Under the pieces are notes generated by a model. It saw only the letters and a program-made list of their open reading frames with translations, did not search any database and was not told where the DNA came from. From CAYHBO01 sp964354855 (GTDB taxonomy: Bacteria > Babelota > Babeliae > Babelales > RVW-14): 29,171 bases of DNA. The stretch covers positions 1 to 29,171 of the forward strand of contig CAYHBO010000019.1 in NCBI GenBank assembly GCA_964354855.1. The letters are read 5' to 3'. Made by a program: the position numbers and the translations under genes. This document shows, piece after piece, positions 24,601 through 29,171 of this stretch (position 1 is its first letter; every line of letters begins with the position of its first letter).

Positions 24601-25469
24601 AGCGATCCATTAAAAGTATGTACGTTAACAACTCCAATATTTTGTGTTGTTGCATTGTTTTTAATTACCATCACTGCAAGACCTCGCCCATCAACCGCCG
24701 GCTTTGTAGAGGGAGTAAACGTCGTAGATGGGGTGGCCCCTGCAGCCACAGCAGCTTGTCCATTCCATGAGGTATTCTCCTGAGGAACCGCCGCTATAAT
24801 AAAATCCCCATCATCAGACCCGGTAGCCGCTAAAGCAACCGGTGCATTAATAACTTTTTTTGGGTTAGTTTGAGTATCGAGAAGAAATCCTGAAAACTTC
24901 TTGGCACTAATGGTCGTCGGAGTTGTCCCAATAAGTTGCGTCCCATCATCTTTCGTTAAAAGGTACACATTGGGATATAGAATGGCTGTATCAGTAGCTC
25001 CAGGCTGTGCCAACATGGCAGCAACAATCGCTTTCTGTGCTGGCCCCGCAAGGGTCAAATTATTAACCTGCTGACTCGTAAATGGACTCTGTAAAACGGG
25101 AAGACCATTGACCGTAATGGGGGTAGCTGGTGCAATAGGCATCATGTTCACCGCAGTCGTACCATCTGGATTAAGGGATAGTTGAGCAATAGAAAGAGTT
25201 TGTGTTGCAGCACTCGAAGGAGCTCCAGCTAAAAAATAGCGATTCGACCCACCAAATGCGGTCACCGTTGCTTCTACGGATGTCGTAGACTTTGCAACAC
25301 GAGAACTACTTTGACGATTATTAAACTTATTTTTAAGAAAATGTAACGCTTCTTGTTCGTTATAATTGGTCGTTCGTGGTAAGGATACTCCTAGAGCCGT
25401 TTCGAACAATGTCACCGACAAAACAACAACCAACAACATACCTAACGATATAGGTAAAATCTTCTTCAT
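21615..25469 (-). CDS. Giant exported protein, paralogue 1
   Basis: A 1284-residue protein starting MKKILPISLGMLLVVVLSVT, a signal peptide ending near ETALG (about residue 27). GGGAG lies 8 bases before the ATG. It shares these with the downstream paralogue: RGLAVMVIK; MYWDSILERLYIGLSNVSR; VRTMHTST; GIFSSTALFNPTGEIRAWTPWQRVMG; a stretch of Thr- and Ser-rich strands; and a final VYVGGEFGVRVNE. Instead of the Ser run, its linker (about residues 395-425) has Gly-Glu and GESGS repeats. Both chains look like beta-rich extracellular or periplasmic proteins, possibly propellers (blade-like GTDLTIDLNATVYPL and GGDGGVGVFVQDY segments). The family is unrecognised. Adhesion, or a coat seen by the host, is a guess. 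Confidence 0.85.
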   Translation of the reverse strand: MKKILPISLGMLLVVVLSVTLFETALGVSLPRTTNYNEQEALHFLKNKFNNRQSSSRVAKSTTSVEATVTAFGGSNRYFLAGAPSSAATQTLSIAQLSLNPDGTTAVNMMPIAPATPITVNGLPVLQSPFTSQQVNNLTLAGPAQKAIVAAMLAQPGATDTAILYPNVYLLTKDDGTQLIGTTPTTISAKKFSGFLLDTQTNPKKVINAPVALAATGSDDGDFIIAAVPQENTSWNGQAAVAAGATPSTTFTPSTKPAVDGRGLAVMVIKNNATTQNIGVVNVHTFNGSLPLNGFPESDVLEASQRTLLQDKSAFTFFAPKDAKHDPRACLGNTVDMYWDSILERLYIGLSNVSRGDVNGNPNPTKNFSAGVCQVLVGKFSTVAQPSGEGGEGGESALNVAMLHRNFRSSGESGSGESGSGESAELAHEIDFAEVVGFEVDPVIKNASSYLFPDVLTSDGGVTLGNPAIASQNVASKYPLGFYRNNTQNKAVDKLFATANKVRTMHTSTGNSYLIINGGVAPSLDGVTPPTSLNVQMYAMPLVDNGPDDPSTGFVARNDDITKPIDLQPLVDAAMSNAMGDQDVTSRAIFNLYNQQGNTDTYSLPGTSVSDITNQASFRRFVKKAMPFTSNAAQRIGGIEDPTKINQLLSYDGSTTIADVQVVGDTVYVGAASVRDTNHFGEAGIFSSTALFNPTGEIRAWTPWQRVMGNTDAAYGLGFDKQSRNYWYFTTPTGIVASGTAASQVNVTQWGIGDPSLHGSSTPTDTAPLLSTVIDTIFADYGGIFGLFNFGPDTPGFKVRIPGDLNTPVTRHEQFGMMVATGAGQIAIIETGSLERSGVGVFQPTVGFTQFTGGTDLTIDLNATVYPLSGNSPNNVGDVLRNLGNITSAEVSRLPVGGDNNFQGWLFVGGDGGVGVFVQDYQGSGWDTSFNKGLDRLLPGDQFSGIGSSSLDFPGGYTWFFVQLKQKIPATATAPEDGMNIFNGVRKLISDGDKYLYILTSTALFRIEMNYTNFSSDVTFPNLESHIDPANIAVVATMYSSVLKGSSPQTTIGDTTDQLFDVMVVQRDKTVGKEKSTLLLATSNGMFLSDQITDVVAAPSAFSWQQVTPVSKSALGPVFSFDFASTQRGQTMVSTVNSNGATILSAEGNLTVKAFDPTFTYLATYRFNVTGGTVQPFQEVFNTDYFYKIGTLIDPGNTQSNQLQSNYPLHTRTTNFPAYSTDFSTNIPIIPDPSNFVKDLVVQEFQPIDLGNNIQLPLAGESYVRNDSSGAVYVGGEFGVRVNE
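24196..24246. repeat. 15-bp tandem repeat coding for Gly-Glu-Ser-Gly-Ser
   Basis: Two near-identical units, GAACCTGATTCACCC (24211-24225) and GAACCTGATTCGCCC (24226-24240), are flanked by a diverged unit on the left and a partial one on the right. On the minus strand they encode repeated GESGS at about residues 409-425 of the 1284-residue protein. The unit length is a multiple of three, so copy number can change without breaking the frame. Confidence 0.75.
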
Positions 25470-25506
25470 CTCTGACTCTCCCTTGTCAATACTTACTCAG
25501 TCTTTA

Positions 25507-25536
25507 AAGGTATCATGAGGGACAAAGAAGTGTCAA
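25507..25536 (-). promoter_or_regulatory. Candidate promoter of the giant-protein operon
   Basis: On the minus strand a perfect TTGACA (25531-25536) is followed after 18 bases by TACCTT (25507-25512), preceded by TG one base away as in extended -10 promoters. It lies 37 bases before the ATG at 25469, in the 106-bp gap between two gene groups. The -10 itself is weak. Confidence 0.4.
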
Positions 25537-25575
25537 AGAGTGGAACTCAAAAAATAAGAGTACCTTCCGTAATTT

Positions 25576-26490
25576 TTAGTTACTGTGTTGTGACATAAGT
25601 AAATCAACCGATACTGATTCTTTAGATTCAGCCATAGCTGCATGATAAGAATGCACCGCAGGAAGATCATCTCCCGCACGTTTTCCAAAGCAAAAATTTT
25701 TAGTACCTAGGTATTTCTTAACCAACTGTTCCACAAAACATTGATAGTAAGCATATGCGTCTTTACCACAAATAATCGTATAATCATTAATATCTGTGGC
25801 CACACCAATATCTGGCTGTTGTATTATTTCCAGTAGTTGCCTTGGGTCCATTACAGAATTATCGATACATACTATTTCAACCGTTGCTTCTGGAAACATC
25901 CCTTGCATACATGTTTTAAATTGTTGCGAACAGTAATCTGCTAAAGGAAATAAAAGCTGTTTAGGATAATAAACAGGATCAATAGCGATAATTAAAATTT
26001 TTGCTTGAGGCTTTTTCTCAAGCGTCTTTGCTAGAATTAAAAAATCTGAAAACAGACCAGCAGCTCCAAAGCCTATGTATTTGGCGGTATTTTCAGGATT
26101 AGCGCCTATAATTTTAATCAGCTCATTGCTCACGATATCTTCAAACGATTCTCTGTATCCGTAAAATCGACTTAAGCCACACATTGGATCACTACACTCA
26201 TCCAGTATAAAAAATGGACATTGCATAAAATAAAAAAGAAACCTCAAACCTGAAATTTGAAATAAACATTTTTGACCATAGGCCTTTAACCATTCTTGCT
26301 TAGTTTCTCGCGCCAATGCAAGCGATTCTCGTGGACGATTAAGCAACATATTTTCCCAGAAATTCCAGTTAATAGATGCTGAAACTTGCGGGGGCTCAGG
26401 CTTTGACTCCATAGCAACAAGACTTGTTGCTGAAACCATAACAACAAAGACTAAAAAAAAATTAGTCAGTTTTTTTAGGTTAATTTTCAT
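25576..26490 (-). CDS. Unrecognised exported family, tandem member 4
   Basis: ATG 26490 gives 304 residues starting MKINLKKLTNFFLVFVVMVS, aligned with the start of the 28254 gene. The frame upstream to 26589 overlaps the previous gene's 3' end and is not family-like. The signal peptide would end near SLVA (about residue 26), before MESKPE. Family landmarks are: INWNFWENMLLNRPRESLALARETKQEW; QCPFFILDECSDPMC; YRESFEDIVSNELI; YIGFGAAGLFSDFLILAKTL; a long strand ending IAIDPVYY; MFPEATVEIVCIDNS; and QQPDIGVATDI. The GFGxxGLF loop followed by an acidic residue after the next strand resembles a Rossmann-type nucleotide site, but I cannot assign it. The C-terminal 60 residues are variable. It is the last of four consecutive copies. 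Confidence 0.82.
   Translation of the reverse strand: MKINLKKLTNFFLVFVVMVSATSLVAMESKPEPPQVSASINWNFWENMLLNRPRESLALARETKQEWLKAYGQKCLFQISGLRFLFYFMQCPFFILDECSDPMCGLSRFYGYRESFEDIVSNELIKIIGANPENTAKYIGFGAAGLFSDFLILAKTLEKKPQAKILIIAIDPVYYPKQLLFPLADYCSQQFKTCMQGMFPEATVEIVCIDNSVMDPRQLLEIIQQPDIGVATDINDYTIICGKDAYAYYQCFVEQLVKKYLGTKNFCFGKRAGDDLPAVHSYHAAMAESKESVSVDLLMSQHSN
26294..26351. repeat. 58-bp block shared with 28986-29043
   Basis: This block and 28986-29043 are identical in 57 of 58 bases. They encode the same LLNRPRE-LALARETKQE stretch in the first and last members of the tandem family. Such identity between otherwise diverged copies suggests recent duplication or gene conversion. Confidence 0.7.
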
Positions 26491-26509
26491 AAAAACATAT
26501 TTCATACGA

Positions 26510-27340
26510 TCAAAGAGGATAAATTCTCTCAACAACGCCATTCTGATTTTGCATAATTTGTATACAGCGAGCCTCTTTTGAAGCATCAAGACAATCTAAT
26601 AAAAAATTAGGAACATTATCATAATTCTTAAATACATTTAAAACAAAAGAAAGATAATAATTAAAATCAGGAATAGCTAAAGCTACAATAATATCTGGTT
26701 GTTCTTTTAATAATTCTGCCGCCGCTTGTGGCGATAATTCCGTATTATCAATTAACAATATTTCTAACTTAGCATCAGGAAACATTCGGCTTATACAAGT
26801 CATAAATTGTTTTATAAGCCTATCATACAACTTAGTAGATTGAACATCCCTATAAACCGGATCAAGAAAACTCATCTTAATATTTGCCTTAGAGTTTTTC
26901 TCCAGAAAACTCACAATAATCACAAAATCTGAAAATAATAATCCAGAAGCAAACCCAACATAATGAATTTTTTCATTATTATTTGAAAGTACAACATCTC
27001 CAAGAACTGAACTAACCATGCCTTCAAATTTCGTTCTTTTTCCAAACGACCTATCGTACAAACTATTTTCAAAATTAGTATCATCCATCAGAAAAAATGG
27101 ACAGTCTTTTATCCTTAAACAAAGCTCTAAAGGTTTTTTTATCCACTGAGATCTTACTGAATTAGCAAGTTTCAGAGCTTCCAATGAATTTTGAAGAAGC
27201 ATTTTTTTCCAGATATTCCAATCAATGGGGACTAAAACTTGTTCTTGCGAGTTAGACTTCATACTCATAACCACAGATGTTGACACCGTGATAACAGAAA
27301 ATAAACATAATTTGATCAGTTTTTTCATGTTAAATTTCAT
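26510..27340 (-). CDS. Unrecognised exported family, tandem member 3
   Basis: ATG 27340 gives 276 residues starting MKFNMKKLIKLCLFSVITVS, matching the starts of its relatives. ATG 27355, which overlaps the previous stop by one base, is an alternative that adds five residues. Neither has a strong ribosome site. It is the most diverged and shortest copy: IDWNIWKKMLLQNSLEALKLANSVRSQW, KDCPFFLMDD (the family's second Cys motif is lost, so LDEC has become MDDT), KFEGMVSSVLGDVV, YVGFASGLLFSDFVIIVSFL, MSFLDPVY, MFPDAKLEILLIDNT and QPDIIVALAI. The core order is unchanged. Its loss of the LDEC-x4-C cysteines argues that they are not essential, or that this copy has a changed job. Function is unknown. 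Confidence 0.8.
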   Translation of the reverse strand: MKFNMKKLIKLCLFSVITVSTSVVMSMKSNSQEQVLVPIDWNIWKKMLLQNSLEALKLANSVRSQWIKKPLELCLRIKDCPFFLMDDTNFENSLYDRSFGKRTKFEGMVSSVLGDVVLSNNNEKIHYVGFASGLLFSDFVIIVSFLEKNSKANIKMSFLDPVYRDVQSTKLYDRLIKQFMTCISRMFPDAKLEILLIDNTELSPQAAAELLKEQPDIIVALAIPDFNYYLSFVLNVFKNYDNVPNFLLDCLDASKEARCIQIMQNQNGVVERIYPL

Positions 27341-27354
27341 AGCAGAATTTTCCA

Positions 27355-28254
27355 TTATTTTGTAGAAAAGGCTGTTAAATCATATACTAATTTACGTTGT
27401 ATTTCTCCAGCTTCAATAATCCCAGAATAAACTCCTTCTTTATCAAAACATTTCATTAACGCAAAATTATTAATGTCTTTATGGATAATTAATAGTTTTC
27501 CTAACAACTCCGCCCATAAGACTAATCCCTCATTTACATCAATCATTACCATAATATCCAATTTATTTTTGAAATCTTTTACTATATCAGCAGCACTCAT
27601 CTTATAACTATCAATAAGCTTTAAATCAAATTTTGCATCAGGAAACATATGCCTAATGCTTGCTTTAAACTGAAATTTAGCACAGATATTTGCCTGCTCT
27701 ATGAGCACATTTAAAAATCGCCAGTCTTCTATTCCCCAGTAATACCCAGGATCAAAGCAACGCATCACAATATGTGCCTTTGGTCGCTGATTCAATGCCA
27801 TGGCTACGATTCTAAAATCTGAAAATAAACTACCCGAAGCAAAACCAAGATAATAAACCGGCTCATTGGTAGCAGATTTTTTATCGATGATATCGACTAA
27901 TTTGTCGCTTACATATTTCTCAAAAGGTTCTCTAAATCCTTTCCCACGATATAAAGGGCAAGCTTGATTATCACATTCATCTAACATAAAAAATGGACAT
28001 TTTTGCTCATAATCACAATAGCGATTTCCTCGTGTTATTTTATCGCGACGTTGTGTGAATTCAGCTTTTACTCGATGTGCCAATGAAAGCGCTTCTCGTT
28101 GACGATTAAGCAACATAACTTTCCAGTAATTCCAGTTGAAAGCTGGAGCTGGTATTTGCTGTGGCACTGACTCCATCGCAACAAGGCGTATAGCTGAAAG
28201 CGCAATCGCAGTAAACAAAAATAATCTAATAAGTTTTTTCAGGTTAATTTTCAT
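27355..28254 (-). CDS. Unrecognised exported family, tandem member 2
   Basis: A 299-residue protein starting MKINLKKLIRLFLFTAIALS, a signal peptide ending near RLVA before MESVPQ. GGAAAG lies about 10 bases before the ATG. Landmarks are FNWNYWKVMLLNRQREALSLAHRVKAEF, EQKCPFFMLDECDNQACPLYRG, FREPFEKYVSDKLVDII, YYLGFASGSLFSDFRIVAMAL, VMRCFDPGYYW, MFPDAKFDLKLIDS and DIMVMIDVNE. The Cys pattern C-PFF-LDEC-x4-C is complete here, and exported pairs of Cys could form a disulfide. The gap to the preceding copy is 25 bp, and the stop touches the next copy, so one operon is likely. No known domain is recognised; the GFASGSLFSDF loop suggests a nucleotide- or cofactor-binding fold. Confidence 0.83.
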   Translation of the reverse strand: MKINLKKLIRLFLFTAIALSAIRLVAMESVPQQIPAPAFNWNYWKVMLLNRQREALSLAHRVKAEFTQRRDKITRGNRYCDYEQKCPFFMLDECDNQACPLYRGKGFREPFEKYVSDKLVDIIDKKSATNEPVYYLGFASGSLFSDFRIVAMALNQRPKAHIVMRCFDPGYYWGIEDWRFLNVLIEQANICAKFQFKASIRHMFPDAKFDLKLIDSYKMSAADIVKDFKNKLDIMVMIDVNEGLVLWAELLGKLLIIHKDINNFALMKCFDKEGVYSGIIEAGEIQRKLVYDLTAFSTK

Positions 28255-28279
28255 ATCAAGGTCTTTCCAAGTTTATTGT

Positions 28280-29170
28280 TCACTCTTTTTCTTGTCTTAG
28301 AGGAATTTTTCTATCAACCAACTTTTTTTCTTCCATTTTAGAGAAAAGAACCAACCCTTGAGCTAATTCTTTAGTCAAACCAACCGGAACCAATAGAAAA
28401 TTTGGAACCCAAGAATCATCAACGATCATCAAAGCTTCTGCGACAAGCTTCTGATATTTAAGACGACTAGCCTTATCTAAATCTGCAGCCACAATAATAT
28501 CCGGCCTCTGTTGAAAATTTTCTATAACACCTAAAGCTTCCATGGAGGAGTTATCAACCAAATCTAATGTTAGCGATGCTTGCGGAAACATCTCTTTTAT
28601 ACACGTTTGCATCTGTTTAACAAGTAGTTGGATCTCAGGATTATTCTCATAACAAACGTCATAAGCCTTCATAACAATAGATACATTTGGTCGCGCGTGA
28701 AGTGTTCTCACAAGAATCAAAAAATCTAAGAATAGATCCCCAGAACCAAACCCCAAATAATAAAATGAACCTAAATAACCAACCTTACGATAAGAATTTA
28801 TAACATTAACAAACTGTTTACTTATTTCTTTTTCAAATGGTTCTCGATATCCACCAGACCTTCGCAATAAACATTCTCCCCCAGCACACTCATCCAGCAT
28901 AAAAAATGGACATTGTATAAAGTAAAAAAGAAACCATAACCCTGCCCTTTGAAAACAATCAGGTTGCTCAAGAATCTTAAAATACTCTTGCTTAGTTTCT
29001 CGCGCCAATGCAAGCGCTTCTCGTGGACGATTAAGCAACATATCTTTCCAGTATAACCAGTTAATCATTGAAACTGGTATTTGCTGTGGCACTGACTCCA
29101 TCGCAACAAGACGTGTAGCTAAAAGCGCAATCGTAGTAAACAAAAATAATTTGATTAATTTTTTAATGCT
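28280..29170 (-). CDS. Unrecognised exported family, tandem member 1 (cut by window edge)
   Basis: The frame stays open to the right edge, where it reads (x)SIKKLIKLFLFTTIALLATR. This matches the relatives' N-terminus from their third or fourth residue, so the true start codon lies a few bases outside the window. A TTG at 29143 lies inside the signal peptide and is not the start. The landmarks are INWLYWKDMLLNRPREALALARETKQEY, IQCPFFMLDECAGGECLL, YREPFEKEISKQFVNVI, YYLGFGSGDLFLDFLILVRTL, IVMKAYDVCY, MFPQASLTLDLVDNS and QRPDIIVAADL. It differs from the others in having FLDF for FSDF and a lysine/arginine-rich tail. Parts of its N-terminal region are nearly identical in DNA to members 2 and 4. 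Confidence 0.8.
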   Translation of the reverse strand, partial: SIKKLIKLFLFTTIALLATRLVAMESVPQQIPVSMINWLYWKDMLLNRPREALALARETKQEYFKILEQPDCFQRAGLWFLFYFIQCPFFMLDECAGGECLLRRSGGYREPFEKEISKQFVNVINSYRKVGYLGSFYYLGFGSGDLFLDFLILVRTLHARPNVSIVMKAYDVCYENNPEIQLLVKQMQTCIKEMFPQASLTLDLVDNSSMEALGVIENFQQRPDIIVAADLDKASRLKYQKLVAEALMIVDDSWVPNFLLVPVGLTKELAQGLVLFSKMEEKKLVDRKIPLRQEKE

Positions 29171-29171
29171 A

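Noticed and set aside
26491..26589. 33-codon extension of the 25576 gene
   Set aside because: It runs into the previous paralogue's 3' end; the true signal peptide starts at 26490, as in the other copies.

Overview
The window is an AT-rich bacterial chromosome segment from a Gram-negative-type organism with a peptidoglycan wall. About a third of the coding sequence consists of secreted ankyrin-type or unrecognised signal-peptide proteins arranged as tandem paralogues. Together with intergenic and intragenic palindromic repeats, this looks like a host-associated bacterium with a reduced genome that multiplies inside protists. Candidatus Dependentiae (TM6) is my best guess from the mix of secreted families. 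Rickettsiales, Legionellales or an Amoebophilus-like symbiont cannot be excluded without a search, and the window holds no rRNA or other phylogenetic marker.

Layout. (1) 26-3501, plus strand: two secreted ankyrin proteins, the second with a long coiled coil splitting its ankyrin parts. (2) 3531-8366, minus strand: four consecutive glycosyltransferases, three of the GT4 type and one CgeB-like. Two adjoining pairs overlap at stop/start. Three of the four carry a palindromic repeat translated in frame, and a 102-bp element with perfect 27-bp inverted ends sits between two of them. (3) 8476-9261, plus strand: the 5'-truncated remnant of a beta-repeat surface protein. (4) 9230-10204, minus strand: a UDP-glucuronate decarboxylase-like epimerase that would supply UDP-xylose. 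(5) 10284-14388, minus strand: five tandem secreted ankyrin-like paralogues. (6) 14483-16255, plus strand: an ABC flippase closely resembling PglK. It converges on, and overlaps by 97 bp, a class A penicillin-binding protein at 16159-18039 on the minus strand. (7) 18274-25469, minus strand: two very large paralogous exported proteins. (8) 25576 to the right edge, minus strand: four tandem paralogues of an unrecognised exported family.

How the genes fit together. The glycosyltransferases, the UDP-sugar enzyme and the PglK-like flippase make a coherent set for building a lipid-linked glycan at the inner membrane and flipping it outward. PBP1A builds the wall beneath it. No oligosaccharyltransferase or ligase is in the window. 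The ankyrin cassette separates the flippase from the sugar genes, which suggests insertion into an older envelope locus. The large paralogues and the four-member family are probably surface, periplasmic or secreted proteins.

The strongest candidates for something undescribed are: the four-member family with its Trp, Cys-Pro-Phe-Phe and Gly-rich signatures; the two giant paralogues; and the repeated in-frame capture of palindromic repeats by adjacent glycosyltransferase genes.
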